In this document: piece after piece, positions 1-8,196 of the stretch
Layout: every line of letters starts with the position of its first letter
Position numbering within the stretch: the first letter of the stretch is position 1
Assembly: GCA_040235375.1 (NCBI GenBank)
Contig: JBECKQ010000074.1
Coordinates: 1-27,143 of the forward strand
DNA length: 27,143 bases
Direction: 5' to 3'
From: JBECKQ01 sp040235375
GTDB taxonomy: Bacteria > Planctomycetota > Phycisphaerae > UBA1845
Program-made: the position numbers and the translations under genes
The notes under the pieces: model-generated
Told to the model about the DNA's origin: nothing
The model's database searches: none
Seen by the model: the letters and a program-made list of their open reading frames with translations, nothing else

Positions 1-210
1 CAGCCCGCCCTCTCCTCCGGCCGGGAGCACCTGGCCGATGACCCCGTGATCACAGCAGCCGGATGAAAACAGAATGGCCGTCAGGGTCAGGATCAGTTGA
101 TGGGCCCGCAGCACCGGCGTGGACAGCTCGCACTTCTCACCCACTTTGCCAAGCACGATGAGGGCGGCGACCAGGGACGCGACAACCACCACCGGTATTA
201 GCGCCTTCAA
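1..210 (-). CDS. Partial membrane protein, N-terminal part only
   Basis: A reading frame on the minus strand stays open to the left edge, so only its N-terminal part is visible. It encodes a hydrophobic stretch rich in Val, Ala and Leu (IPVVVVASLVAALIVLG), then KVGEKCELSTPVLRAHQ, then a second hydrophobic stretch (LILTLTAILFSSGCC). This looks like two membrane helices joined by a short loop. Third codon positions are strongly G/C, as in the real genes nearby. An in-frame TAA lies at about 240-242. No ATG is available; TTG at 208-210 is the best start and GTG at 190-192 an alternative, neither with a strong ribosome site. I do not recognise the family. A plus-strand frame ending at 66 is the main competing reading. 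Confidence 0.4.
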   Translation of the reverse strand, partial: MKALIPVVVVASLVAALIVLGKVGEKCELSTPVLRAHQLILTLTAILFSSGCCDHGVIGQVLPAGGEGGL

Positions 211-501
211 CGTCCCGAGATCGGGCGTAACCGAGTCTCGCGGAATTTACGCGCTCAGGTGAACGGCGTCGACGATCATCGGCAGCGCGGCACCGCCGTG
301 CTCGATCCTCAGCCGGCGATGAGTTGGAAGCGGACCTCGCGTTATCGGGACACGACGATTTCGGGGCCGCCGAGCGCTCTTTTCGGACGCCGGTGGCGGC
401 GACAACGCGCCGCCCTGATGCTCCACGGGCGGCGTAAACCGCTTCGACCTTCGTGCCGACAAGAGCCCATGGCGACTCGCGCCGATCAAGGGACTGCGAT
501 T

Positions 502-903
502 ATGCCCGCGCTGCCGAAGTCCGTGCCGATTCGATCCGTCCCGCTGAGCCAGAAGGACCTGAACGACCTGCTCGACCAACTCGACGACGCCGAGAAGAAA
601 AGCACGATCACGACCACCCGGCGAGCGCATCCGCGGCAAAAGTGCCGCAATGCCGTCATCCTCGTGGAGGTCGAGCAGCACGGCCACATGTCATCGTTCG
701 CCCTGCCCTTGCGCAATATCAGTGCCGGCGGCGTGTCATTCCTGCATCGTTCCATGCTGCACGTCGGTACGCCCGCCACGATTACTATACCCCTGGCGAA
801 CGGCAGGACGTTCCAGCGCTCCGGGCACATTCTGCGATCGCGACACGTTGGCGGGATGGTGTACGAGATCGCCCTCCAGTTCGACCCCCCGACCGCACCG
901 TGA
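502..903 (+). CDS. PilZ-domain protein
   Basis: A 133-residue single-domain protein. The PilZ signature is visible: an RxxxR box (R41-A-H-P-R45) followed by an N-x-S-x-x-G box (N72-I-S-A-G-G77), then beta-rich sequence ending in YEIALQFD. In the PilZ family these two boxes bind cyclic di-GMP, so the protein is probably a cytoplasmic c-di-GMP receptor acting on motility, adhesion or exopolysaccharide; the target cannot be told from here. The first 35 residues contain a short helical segment (LSQKDLNDLLDQLDDAEKK), common ahead of planctomycete PilZ domains. The frame is open back to 259, but the upstream part is Arg/Pro-rich and atypical. ATG 502 is preceded by AAGGGA with good spacing; ATG 469 is the alternative. 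No signal peptide or membrane helix is present. Confidence 0.82.
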   Translation: MPALPKSVPIRSVPLSQKDLNDLLDQLDDAEKKSTITTTRRAHPRQKCRNAVILVEVEQHGHMSSFALPLRNISAGGVSFLHRSMLHVGTPATITIPLANGRTFQRSGHILRSRHVGGMVYEIALQFDPPTAP

Positions 904-946
904 CCGGCGCGCCCTGAATTGATGTCGTGTGCGCAAACGCCCGGCG

Positions 947-1255
947 CTATCGACAACGGCGCACGTGCTGCGGCTTCCTGCCGGCCACCTGCTCGATCAG
1001 GCCGCGGGCCTCGAGGTCCTGCTTGACGGTGATGACATACCACGGCAGCGAGTCGTCCGCCGTGAATACGCGCTGGTCAACTCGCTTCGACACGAGCCGG
1101 GGCAGATCCTTGAAGGCGACTCCGTCGCCGCGGCGCGGGATGACGCTCAGCAGGGCCTTCTTCATGTCAGCGTACTTGTCGCGGGCGATATTGACGCCGT
1201 TCTTGCCCTGCGGATGCAGCGTCAGCACGCGATCGGTTCTCGCGGTCGTCGCCAT
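947..1255 (-). CDS. Small conserved protein, DUF6958-like
   Basis: A 102-residue soluble protein with no signal peptide. The N-terminus reads MATTARTDRVLTLHPQGKNG followed by VNIARDKYADMKKALL. This resembles a small conserved family annotated DUF6958, from memory and without a search. The middle (GDGVAFKDLPRLVSKRV) and end (SLPWYVITVKQDLEARGLIEQV) look like a winged-helix-type fold with a basic tail (GRKPQHVRRCR), which might bind nucleic acid; that is inference. ATG 1255 has a clear GGAGG about seven bases upstream. It diverges from comM and ends 43 bp from the converging PilZ gene. Function unknown. Confidence 0.75.
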   Translation of the reverse strand: MATTARTDRVLTLHPQGKNGVNIARDKYADMKKALLSVIPRRGDGVAFKDLPRLVSKRVDQRVFTADDSLPWYVITVKQDLEARGLIEQVAGRKPQHVRRCR

Positions 1256-1599
1256 GATACGTCCTCCATCAGTGTTTCACATCAACGAGTGCGGCCGGGA
1301 GCGCGCCGCCACGCCGGGGCGGATGCCCCGCCCCACTGCTCACGGCCTATGACTCTCGATGGCTGCCGGCCCAACCTGGGAGTATACGGATTGATTCGGC
1401 GGGATGCATCGTTGACGGGCAACCCGCGGCGCGGTACTTCAATTCGCGATTCTGCTGCTCGCGTATGGCTGCCGGCCGCCCCGGAATCATCAGGTCGGGC
1501 CCGGGTCGGACGGCCGCCGGCAGCGCGCCTGCGTCAACGGCTCGCCGCCTGCCCTGCAGCCTGCGAGTGCCATTCCGCGTCATTACCAGGACGGCCGAC
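1256..1599. other. Divergent intergenic region, no gene seen
   Basis: This stretch separates the start of the DUF6958-like gene (-) from comM (+) and must carry both promoters. The comM frame is open back to 1465, but that extension is Arg/Pro-rich and unlike ComM N-termini. I see no convincing -10/-35 pair, repeat or RNA gene. Confidence 0.5.
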
Positions 1600-3126
1600 A
1601 TGATCGCCCGACTCCACAGCGTCGCTTTCTTCGGCATCGAAGCGTTCGAGATCGAAGTCGAGGTCGACGTCGCCCAGCGCGGTTTCACCGCGGCGATGAT
1701 CGTCGGCCTGCCCGATCCGGCCGTCAAGGAAAGCCTCGAACGTGTCCGCAGCGCGCTGGGCAACTCCGGCTACGAGTTCCCCCGCTATCGCACTGTGGTC
1801 AACCTCGCCCCCGCCGACGTCCGCAAGGAAGGCCCGATGTTCGACCTCGCCATCGCCCTGGGCATCATTTTCGCGTCCGGCGCGGTCGAGCCGCAGATCA
1901 CCGGCGATTACATGATCACCGGCGAACTGGCCCTCGACGGCCGGGTCCGACCGGTCAAGGGCGTCCTCTCCAGCGCCATCCTCGCCAAGGAGCAGAGGTA
2001 CCGCGGGATCATCGTGCCCGCCGAGAACGCCCCCGAGGCGGCCGTCGTCGACGACCTCGAAGTGATCCCCGTCACCTCGCTGACCGAGGCGGTCGGCTTT
2101 CTTTCCGGCCAGTTGCCGCTCGAGCCCGTCGCCATCGACCTCGACGCGGTCTTCGAAACGTCCAGCGTCTACGACTGCGACTTTTCCGACGTTCGCGGCC
2201 AGGAGCACGTGAAACGGGCGCTGATCATCGCGGCGGGCGGCTGGCACAACCTGCTGCTGATCGGCCCGCCGGGTTCGGGCAAGACCATGCTGGCCAAGCG
2301 CCTGCCCACGATTCTGCCGCGGCTGTCGCTGGCCGAATCGCTGGAGACCACGCGGATTCACTCCGTCTCCGGCGAGCTCAAGTCCGGCACGTCGCTGCTG
2401 GCGACGCGGCCGGTGCGAGCGCCTCACCACTCGGCGAGCACGCCGGCCCTGGTCGGCGGCGGCACCATCCCGCAGGCCGGCGAAGTGTCGCTCGCTCATC
2501 ACGGCGTGCTGTTTCTCGACGAGTTTCCAGAGTTCAGCCGGCACACGCTCGAGGCCCTGCGCCAGCCGCTCGAAGACGGCGACGTCACCATCGCCCGAGC
2601 CCACACCACGGTGAGCTTTCCGGCCTCCTTCCTGCTGGTCGCGGCGATGAACCCCTGCCCCTGCGGCTACTTCACCGACCCGCGCAAGCCGTGCAAGTGC
2701 ACGCCCCCGCAGATCGACAAATACCTCTCGCGGATCAGCGGCCCGCTGATCGACCGGATCGACATCCACATCGAGGTGCCGGCCGTCCCCTTCAACGAGC
2801 TCCGCGGCGACCGCGACGGCACGCCCTCGACCTCGATGCGCGACCAAGTGGTCGCCGCCCGCGCCCGCCAGCAGTCGCGCTTCAACGATTCGAAGATGGT
2901 CAACGGCCGGATGGGCGCCAAGCACATCCGCAAGCACTGCAAGCTCGACGAAGCCGGCGAGATGATGCTGCGTCAGGCGATGACCGAACTGGGCCTCAGC
3001 GCCCGCGCCCACGACAAGGTCTTGCGCGTAGCCCGCACGATCGCCGACCTGGCCGACACCGACAACATCCGCGCCGAGCACGTCAGCGAAGCGATTCACT
3101 ACCGAAGGCTGGACCGGCAGCTGTAG
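1600..3126 (+). CDS. comM: ComM-family Mg-chelatase-like AAA+ ATPase (YifB)
   Basis: A 508-residue cytoplasmic AAA+ protein of normal family length. The N-terminal domain (about 1-170) begins with the typical MIARLHSVAFFGIEAF and contains VGLPDPAVKESLERVRSA. The AAA+ domain has Walker A GPPGSGKT at 222-229, Walker B VLFLDE at about 303-308 and the family block RAPHHSASTPALVGGG. A Cys cluster (NPCPCGY ... CKC, C353, C355, C365, C367) is the typical ComM zinc-like insert. The C-terminal part (GLSARAHDKVLRVARTIADL) is the Mg-chelatase C-terminal domain. In transformable bacteria ComM is a hexameric helicase that aids branch migration of incoming DNA during recombination; homologues also occur in species not known to be transformable. 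ATG 1600 has AGGA about eight bases upstream and matches the family N-terminus. It appears to be a single-gene unit. Confidence 0.96.
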   Translation: MIARLHSVAFFGIEAFEIEVEVDVAQRGFTAAMIVGLPDPAVKESLERVRSALGNSGYEFPRYRTVVNLAPADVRKEGPMFDLAIALGIIFASGAVEPQITGDYMITGELALDGRVRPVKGVLSSAILAKEQRYRGIIVPAENAPEAAVVDDLEVIPVTSLTEAVGFLSGQLPLEPVAIDLDAVFETSSVYDCDFSDVRGQEHVKRALIIAAGGWHNLLLIGPPGSGKTMLAKRLPTILPRLSLAESLETTRIHSVSGELKSGTSLLATRPVRAPHHSASTPALVGGGTIPQAGEVSLAHHGVLFLDEFPEFSRHTLEALRQPLEDGDVTIARAHTTVSFPASFLLVAAMNPCPCGYFTDPRKPCKCTPPQIDKYLSRISGPLIDRIDIHIEVPAVPFNELRGDRDGTPSTSMRDQVVAARARQQSRFNDSKMVNGRMGAKHIRKHCKLDEAGEMMLRQAMTELGLSARAHDKVLRVARTIADLADTDNIRAEHVSEAIHYRRLDRQL

Positions 3127-3320
3127 CGTCCCACGGCGGCAAGAGAATCCAGCGTACCCGCAGGTTCCAGCAGCAACCTAACCTCTCGCAGCCCAGTGAC
3201 CTATGCGCGAGCAGGCCCGCGGCTCGCTGTCCTCCAGCCGACAACCGGCACTGCGGCGCAGACGCCCACCCGCCTGGCGGGGCATGGGATTCCTGAGGCG
3301 AATTGCCGGCCCGAAACCGA

Positions 3321-3326
3321 TATAAT
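3321..3326 (+). promoter_or_regulatory. Possible -10 box (TATAAT)
   Basis: A perfect TATAAT lies about 64 bp before the start of the exported secretin-N-like gene, in an otherwise GC-rich gap. No good -35 hexamer sits at 16-18 bp spacing, so this is only a candidate. Confidence 0.3.
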
Positions 3327-3389
3327 CATCAGACCGTGGGGACGGCAGGTGTGTGGTGGATGACGCCCTGAACGCAGGAGGTCAACACC

Positions 3390-4238
3390 ATGCTCGAAAG
3401 ACGACGTCGGTATACGATCGCGGCGCTGGCCGTGCTGGCAAGTCTGCCGGCATCGCCTGTTGCCGCGCAGATCACCAACAGCCCGATCTCGCACGGTTCG
3501 GCCACTCCCCCCTGGGCGTCATCCGGACGAAGCACGTCAACCGGCATGGCGAACACCAACGGCGTCCGCACAAACCCACCAGCCAGCGCACATAGAGCAT
3601 GGATCCTCTCCGAGGTACAGCGAACCGCACCTTCCCGGAATGAATCGGCCGCCATCGAGACGCTCGAGAAGCGGATCGAACGGGTGTCGTGGGAAGACGA
3701 GCCCCTGGAATCGGTGGTGGAGTGGATTCGTCAGCAGGGCCCGGCAAACGTGGTGCCGGTATGGCGCGCCTTGGACGACATCGGCGTGCAGCGCGACACG
3801 CTGGTGACGCTGGAACTGCGGGACGTGACCGCGCACCAGTTGCTGGTCGAGTTGTGCGACCAGCTTGCCCCCTTTGGGGGCATGGGATTCCAGGGGCACG
3901 GGAACGTCATCAGGATATCGTCGCAGCGGCATCTGGATTCCAAGCTGTACATCCGGGTGTATGAAGTCCGCGACGTCGCTTTCGACGTTCCCGACTTCAT
4001 TCCTCTGGGGGGCTGTTCCGCTCCGGTCGCCGCTGCCGGCGGTGGCGGCGCTGACGGGTACATTCCGCTCGAAGTGCGCATGGACAAGCTCGCCGACATC
4101 GTGCGCAACGCCATCGCACCTGAACTCCGGGTGGAGAACGGCGGCGACTGCTCTGTACAGGTGTTCAAATCCAGCCTGGTCGTTCGCGCGCCGATTTCCG
4201 TGCATCAGAAAATCGGCGGCGATTTCTACCTGCCCTGA
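3390..4238 (+). CDS. Exported protein with secretin N-domain/STN-like region
   Basis: A 282-residue exported protein. The N-terminus (basic LERRRR, hydrophobic YTIAALAVLASLPASPVAA, then Q) is a Sec signal peptide likely cut after VAA. A Ser/Thr/Pro-rich linker runs to about residue 85. Residues 88-200 (IETLEKRIERVSWEDEPLES, WRALDDIGVQRDTLVTLELRD, VTAHQLLVELCDQL) follow the secretin/TonB short-N (STN, N0) pattern often seen in planctomycete GspD-like proteins. The end (SLVVRAPISVHQKIGG) resembles the last strand of a secretin N-domain. No secretin barrel follows, and no type II or IV pilus gene is in the window, so it is an orphan periplasmic or surface protein. AGGAGG sits eight bases before ATG 3390. 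Its role is not known. Confidence 0.78.
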   Translation: MLERRRRYTIAALAVLASLPASPVAAQITNSPISHGSATPPWASSGRSTSTGMANTNGVRTNPPASAHRAWILSEVQRTAPSRNESAAIETLEKRIERVSWEDEPLESVVEWIRQQGPANVVPVWRALDDIGVQRDTLVTLELRDVTAHQLLVELCDQLAPFGGMGFQGHGNVIRISSQRHLDSKLYIRVYEVRDVAFDVPDFIPLGGCSAPVAAAGGGGADGYIPLEVRMDKLADIVRNAIAPELRVENGGDCSVQVFKSSLVVRAPISVHQKIGGDFYLP

Positions 4239-4331
4239 ATTCAACTACCGGCGGCCGGTTCTTGCAGCCGCTCGAGGGGCTCGTGCTATCGGTCAGCCAA
4301 GCCCCGCGCAGCCGCTGCATCCGCCGCGGAT

Positions 4332-5360
4332 TCAGACAAGCTCCTCCACCTCACGGTCAACGGCCTCGCCGATACGGCGGAGAGACTCCATCAGGTCCGC
4401 GAAGGTATGGGTGGTGATGGACTGCGCGCCGTCGGTCAAAGCGTGCTCCGGATCGGGATGGACCTCGACGAGCAGGCCGTCGGCCCCGGCGGCCAACGCG
4501 GCCTTGCACATGGCCGGAACCATGTACGCATGGCCCGTGCCCTGCGACGGATCGATGACGATGGGCAGGTGCGACTCGTTCTTGACCGCCGGGATAATGG
4601 CCAGCGGAAGTGTGTTGCGAACGTAATCCTCGTGCGTGCGGATCCCTCGCTCGCAGAGGATCACGTTCTGGTCGCCTTCGTTCATGAGGTATTCCGCCGC
4701 GAGCAGAAACTCGTTCAGCGAGGCGCTCCAGCCGCGCTTGAGCAGGACCGGTCTGCCGGTGCGCCCCGCGGCCTGCAGCAGGTTGAAGTTGTGCATGTTG
4801 CGGGTGCCGATCTGCAATACGTCGGCGTACTCGGCGACCATGGACATCTGGTCGATGCTCATGACCTCGGTGCAGACCGCCAGACCGGTTTCATCGCGCG
4901 CCTTCGCCAGCAGTTTCAACCCCGGCTCGCCGAGTCCCTGGAAATCGTACGGATTGGTCCGCGGTTTGAACGCCCCGCCGCGAAGCGCGACAGCGCCGGC
5001 CGCTTTTACCGCATGCGCGGTGGCCAGGAGCTGCTGTTCGCTTTCCACACTGCACGGTCCGGCGATCACGGCGAAGCGCTTCCCCCCGACGAACGCACCG
5101 TTTCCCAGCGGGACGACCGACGGCTCCTTCTTGACCTCCCTGCTGGCCACCTTGTACGGCTTGAGAATGGGCACCATGGCATCCACCATGGGCGCAGTCT
5201 CAATGGCGGACATGTCCAGGCCGCGCTTGTCACCAATCGCGGCGACGACCGTCCGGTCGGTGCCGGTAATCACGTGGTCCTTGAGCCCGTACTGCCGGAC
5301 GAGGTCGACGACGTGCTCGATATCCGCGGGCGAGCAACCCGGTTTCATGACGACGATCAA
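4332..5360 (-). CDS. aroF: 3-deoxy-7-phosphoheptulonate synthase, type I-beta with N-terminal regulatory domain
   Basis: DAHP synthase condenses phosphoenolpyruvate with erythrose 4-phosphate, the first step of the shikimate pathway to aromatic amino acids. The protein has about 342 residues. An N-terminal ferredoxin-like domain (IVVMKPGCSPADIEHVV to about 80) is of the type that gives Tyr/Phe feedback inhibition in Thermotoga DAHPS. The TIM barrel follows, with AGPCSVES (metal-binding Cys near residue 103), GGAFKPRTNPYDFQG, VLLKRG, LCERGIRT, ESHLPIVIDPSQGTGH and VEVHPDPEHALTDG. The start is probably TTG 5358-5360: it gives the family-typical M-IVV-KPG opening and has CGGAGA six bases upstream. 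The longer frame from 5408 adds 16 unlike residues. It converges with the preceding gene and diverges from the next; no other shikimate gene is nearby. Confidence 0.95.
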   Translation of the reverse strand: MIVVMKPGCSPADIEHVVDLVRQYGLKDHVITGTDRTVVAAIGDKRGLDMSAIETAPMVDAMVPILKPYKVASREVKKEPSVVPLGNGAFVGGKRFAVIAGPCSVESEQQLLATAHAVKAAGAVALRGGAFKPRTNPYDFQGLGEPGLKLLAKARDETGLAVCTEVMSIDQMSMVAEYADVLQIGTRNMHNFNLLQAAGRTGRPVLLKRGWSASLNEFLLAAEYLMNEGDQNVILCERGIRTHEDYVRNTLPLAIIPAVKNESHLPIVIDPSQGTGHAYMVPAMCKAALAAGADGLLVEVHPDPEHALTDGAQSITTHTFADLMESLRRIGEAVDREVEELV

Positions 5361-5645
5361 CTGAAATCTCCGCTGGAGAATCGTGTGCCGGCCCCGAAGC
5401 GTCGGCACGGGCCAGAACCGAAATGACTCAAATTCGCCCTTGCCGATGTGGATGTCAAGCCGCTCCGGACCGGCTCACTGCCGTTCGAGCAGATCGCATT
5501 CCGTCCGTGTAACGGCCATGGCCAACAAAGGGGAACCGATCGGAACCTCCGGCGTCCAATCAAGCGGTTACGACGTTCAGCCGGGCGGACGGGGCGGCCG
5601 GCTCGCAGCGGCTGCACATTGGGGCAGGATTTCGGAGGTTCTCCC

Positions 5646-6797
5646 ATGAACAGGTACATGGCAGCGGCGCTGACGGCGATCTTCCTTGTCACGGGTCAGG
5701 TGCGGGCAAGAGAGAGCATTGAGAAGATCGTCGAACCCCAACAACCGAAAATCGAAGTCGTTTTCGTGCTCGACACGACCGGCAGCATGGGCGGCCTGAT
5801 CGAGGGGGCCAAGCAGAAGATCTGGAGCATTGCCAATGCCATGGCCACCGCCAAGCCCACGCCGGAGATCCGAATGGGTCTGGTCGGCTATCGAGACCGC
5901 GGCGATGCCTACGTCGTCACGCGAACCGACTTGACCAGCGATCTTGACGAAGTGTACGCCAGCTTGATGGCGTTTCAGGCAGGCGGCGGTGGCGACTCGC
6001 CCGAGAGTGTCAACGAAGCCCTCCACCAGGCGGTCACGGAGACTCCATGGAGCGGCGATGAGAACGTCTACCGCGTGATATTCCTCGTCGGGGACTGCCC
6101 GCCGCACATGGACTATTCCGATGACGTCAAGTACCCCGAGTCCTGCAAGCGAGCCATTACCAATGGGATCGTGATCAACACGATCCAGTGCGGAGCTTTC
6201 CCGGCGACCGAGCCGATCTGGCAGGACATCGCCCGCAAGGCCGAAGGTCGTTACTTCCGTGTCGAGCAGACCGGCGGCGCGGTTGTTACCTCCACCCCCT
6301 TCGACGCCGAACTCGCCAGGCTCTCCACGGAGCTTGACGCGACGCGCGTCTTCTACGGCAGCGCGGTGGTCCTCGGAGCGCAACTGGAGCGGGCCGAAAA
6401 GGCGGATGCGACCGCTGCCGCCGCTCCACTCCCTGCACAAGCCGAACGGGCCGTCTTCAATGCCAGCAAAGCTGGAGCCACCAACTTCCTCGGCATCCAG
6501 GAACTCGTGAACGATATCAAGGAAGGGAGTGTCCAATTGGCCGACATCAAGGATGAGGAGCTTCCCGAGCCGATGCAGAAGATGTCTCCAGACGAGCGGA
6601 TCCAGTTCATCGATCAGCAGGCGGATAAACGCATCCAGTTGCAGAACAGGATCGAAGAACTGTCCGCCAAACGAGCCACCTGTATCAAGGAGCAAATCGC
6701 CAGGCAGGGTTCCGATGCCAAGGCGGGCTTCGACGCCGCCATGGTGGAGTGCATCCAGCAGCAGGCGGGCAAGAAGGGAATCATGCTATCTAAGTGA
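5646..6797 (+). CDS. Exported von Willebrand factor A (vWA) domain protein
   Basis: A 383-residue protein. Residues 1-22 (MNRYMAAALTAIFLVTGQVR, ending in A) look like a signal peptide. The vWA domain starts with KIEVVFVLDTTGSMGG, whose D43-x-T45-x-S47 is a DxTxS form of the metal-ion-dependent adhesion site; D117 in GGGGDSPE is a likely further ligand. The fold continues through VYRVIFLVGDCPPHMDY and GIVINTIQCG to about residue 225. The C-terminal third has a segment rich in Lys, Glu and Gln (DERIQFIDQQADKRIQLQNR and onward) that should form a coiled coil. GGAGG lies eight bases before ATG 5646, which fixes the start inside a frame open from 5448. vWA domains bind protein partners through a divalent metal; the partner is unknown. 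The stop codon overlaps the start of a 125-bp repeat. Confidence 0.88.
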   Translation: MNRYMAAALTAIFLVTGQVRARESIEKIVEPQQPKIEVVFVLDTTGSMGGLIEGAKQKIWSIANAMATAKPTPEIRMGLVGYRDRGDAYVVTRTDLTSDLDEVYASLMAFQAGGGGDSPESVNEALHQAVTETPWSGDENVYRVIFLVGDCPPHMDYSDDVKYPESCKRAITNGIVINTIQCGAFPATEPIWQDIARKAEGRYFRVEQTGGAVVTSTPFDAELARLSTELDATRVFYGSAVVLGAQLERAEKADATAAAAPLPAQAERAVFNASKAGATNFLGIQELVNDIKEGSVQLADIKDEELPEPMQKMSPDERIQFIDQQADKRIQLQNRIEELSAKRATCIKEQIARQGSDAKAGFDAAMVECIQQQAGKKGIMLSK

Positions 6798-6918
6798 CAC
6801 GCGCCGTGGGTTTCGGCCAGCACTCGAAACCGCTCCCGGGTCAGCACGATTCCGCGTAACACGCGGCCTTATTCGCCAGTGTCACCTGCGCCTGTGACGC
6901 TGGCGATTGGCCTACGTG
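6792..6918. repeat. Copy 1 of a roughly 125-bp non-coding repeat
   Basis: It aligns almost without gaps to 8284-8410, with about three-quarters identity by eye. Shared blocks include AAGTGAC, CGTGGG, GGTCAGC/GGATCAGC, GATTCCGCGTA and TGCGCCT. The first bases overlap the last codon and stop of the vWA gene. It contains a 12-bp near-perfect hairpin at 6874-6905. No reading frame is conserved between the copies. Confidence 0.7.
6874..6905. other. Stem-loop in repeat copy 1
   Basis: CGCCAGTGTCAC (6874-6885) pairs with GTGACGCTGGCG (6894-6905), with one G-T wobble and an eight-base loop CTGCGCCT. No T-run follows, so it is not a classical intrinsic terminator. An equivalent hairpin forms in copy 2. 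Confidence 0.65.
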
Positions 6919-7166
6919 GCAGTAGCCGGCCAATCTCTTTCGACGCCGTTACTGACGACACACGCGCATCGCTCGGGCAGCACGGCGACCGGCGACGCTA
7001 TAAAAACGGGCCGACACACTCAGACTGGAGAGGTCGCGGGTGTCACCCGCTCGCTGGCCTGCCTCCCGGATTCCGGTCCAGGTCGAGCGTGGTAGACTCT
7101 CGGCCCTGGACCAGGGGTGGTGGACATCAGAATCATCGGCAGGAAGCGTCAGGCCGTTGGCCTTGG
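6919..7166. other. Remainder of the vWA/PEP-CTERM gap, with inverted repeats
   Basis: These two genes converge here. The stretch holds a perfect 8-bp inverted repeat, GGTCCAGG (7075-7082) and CCTGGACC (7105-7112), with a 22-base loop, and a smaller hairpin GCGGGTGTCACCCGC near 7037-7051. A TATAAA at about 6999 has no gene behind it. I see no coding region. Confidence 0.45.
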
Positions 7167-8081
7167 CTACCGCCGCATTCGCCGGGTGGTGGCGACAAGC
7201 GCCGCCAGCACACAAAGCGCCAAAGTCGATGGCTCGGGCACGACGAAGTACTGGTCACCCGCGAACTGGTTGAGATCGATTCCGGCAAGGTTGCCGGTGA
7301 AAGTGCCGGCGCCGTCGCCACCGAGATTATCGGTGCCGGCCGGGAGACCGGCGAGGAACTGGTTCGAGAGATAGTCGTGGTTACTGCCGTTGACCATCGC
7401 GCTGATCTTGAACGGGCCGGCCGGGCTGCCGATCGCCGCGAGCGGGATGGCCAGTTCGATGCCCGTGGTAACGGCCTGGGCGGCAATCGGGTCGGCCGCA
7501 CCGGTGCCTCCCATGATGCCCGCGACGTTACTGTTGTTGAACGCGACGCCGATGCCGTTGGGCAGTGCGGCGGCATTTGAACCGGTGGTCGAGCCGGCGA
7601 AGACGTCACCAGCGAAGAGGAAATTGCCCAGCCCGCCGCCGACAACGGCATAGTCAATGTCGAAGCGATCACCGCCGGAGTTACCGTTGCGCAGGATCAG
7701 CAGATAATCGGCTTCGAAGCCGGAGTCGAAGGTCATGCCGGCGTGTTTGTTGGCCCAACCATCGTCCTCGGGGTTGTTTCCACCGTTGTTTCCGTCGGCC
7801 TGCAGGACGTTCTGCCCGCCCGCCTGCGAGTCGATGAAGATGTTGAGTTTGTTGAAGTTGTTCTGCAGGTTGCCTGTCAGCATCAGGTAGAGCGTGCCAC
7901 CTTCGATACTGGCGTAGCCGGCATCAAGTTCACTCATGTTGTCGCCGAACTGCGTTTGAACCGACTGGACCGCCTTGGCGGTGCCATATGCCGGATCGCG
8001 AGTGCCATCGAGAATTGGAGCGCCGGTGGCCACTATGGTGAGCGCGCACACGACCACCGCGCAGATAAGGTTTCTGAGCAT
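7167..8081 (-). CDS. PEP-CTERM sorting-domain secreted protein
   Basis: A 304-residue exported protein. Residues 1-20 (MLRNLICAVVVCALTIVATG) are a signal peptide. The body is rich in Gly, Asn, Ala and Asp with beta-type sequence (DGTRDPAYG, LYLMLTGNLQNNFNKLNIFI, DSQAGGQNVL), as in extracellular or surface proteins. The last 25 residues form the PEP-CTERM tripartite signal: VPEPSTL, a hydrophobic stretch ALCVLAALVA, and a basic end TTRRMRR. In PEP-CTERM/exosortase systems, exosortase (XrtA/EpsH family) recognises this tail and processes the protein at the cell envelope, often in exopolysaccharide-producing Gram-negatives and planctomycetes. No exosortase gene is in the window. AGGAGG lies nine bases before the ATG, and a good sigma70-type promoter lies upstream at 8167-8196. 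Confidence 0.9.
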   Translation of the reverse strand: MLRNLICAVVVCALTIVATGAPILDGTRDPAYGTAKAVQSVQTQFGDNMSELDAGYASIEGGTLYLMLTGNLQNNFNKLNIFIDSQAGGQNVLQADGNNGGNNPEDDGWANKHAGMTFDSGFEADYLLILRNGNSGGDRFDIDYAVVGGGLGNFLFAGDVFAGSTTGSNAAALPNGIGVAFNNSNVAGIMGGTGAADPIAAQAVTTGIELAIPLAAIGSPAGPFKISAMVNGSNHDYLSNQFLAGLPAGTDNLGGDGAGTFTGNLAGIDLNQFAGDQYFVVPEPSTLALCVLAALVATTRRMRR

Positions 8082-8166
8082 CTTTCATCCTCCTAGAATC
8101 GAGAGACAGCCCGTTTTGGCCGATCGGCCCTGCACCAGGTTACGGAACCTGGAAATCTCTGAGGGT

Positions 8167-8196
8167 ATTCTAGCAGATCGTTGCAGATCATTGCAA
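8167..8196 (-). promoter_or_regulatory. Sigma70-like promoter for the PEP-CTERM gene
   Basis: Read on the minus strand, TTGCAA (8191-8196) is followed after 18 bp by TAGAAT (8167-8172), which predicts a leader of about 80 bases before the ATG. The spacer contains a tandem 10-bp repeat, read on plus as GCAGATCGTT then GCAGATCATT, overlapping the -35 box. This could be a binding site for a regulator. Confidence 0.5.

Noticed and set aside
1534..3099. Long minus-strand frame of 521 codons opposite comM
   Set aside because: It lies antisense to a gene with all ComM motifs and is rich in Gly, Ala, Arg, Asp and His, as expected from the opposite strand of a high-GC gene. No family is recognised.
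6998..7003. TATAAA as a promoter for a hidden gene
   Set aside because: No open frame with a ribosome site follows on the plus strand before the converging PEP-CTERM gene.
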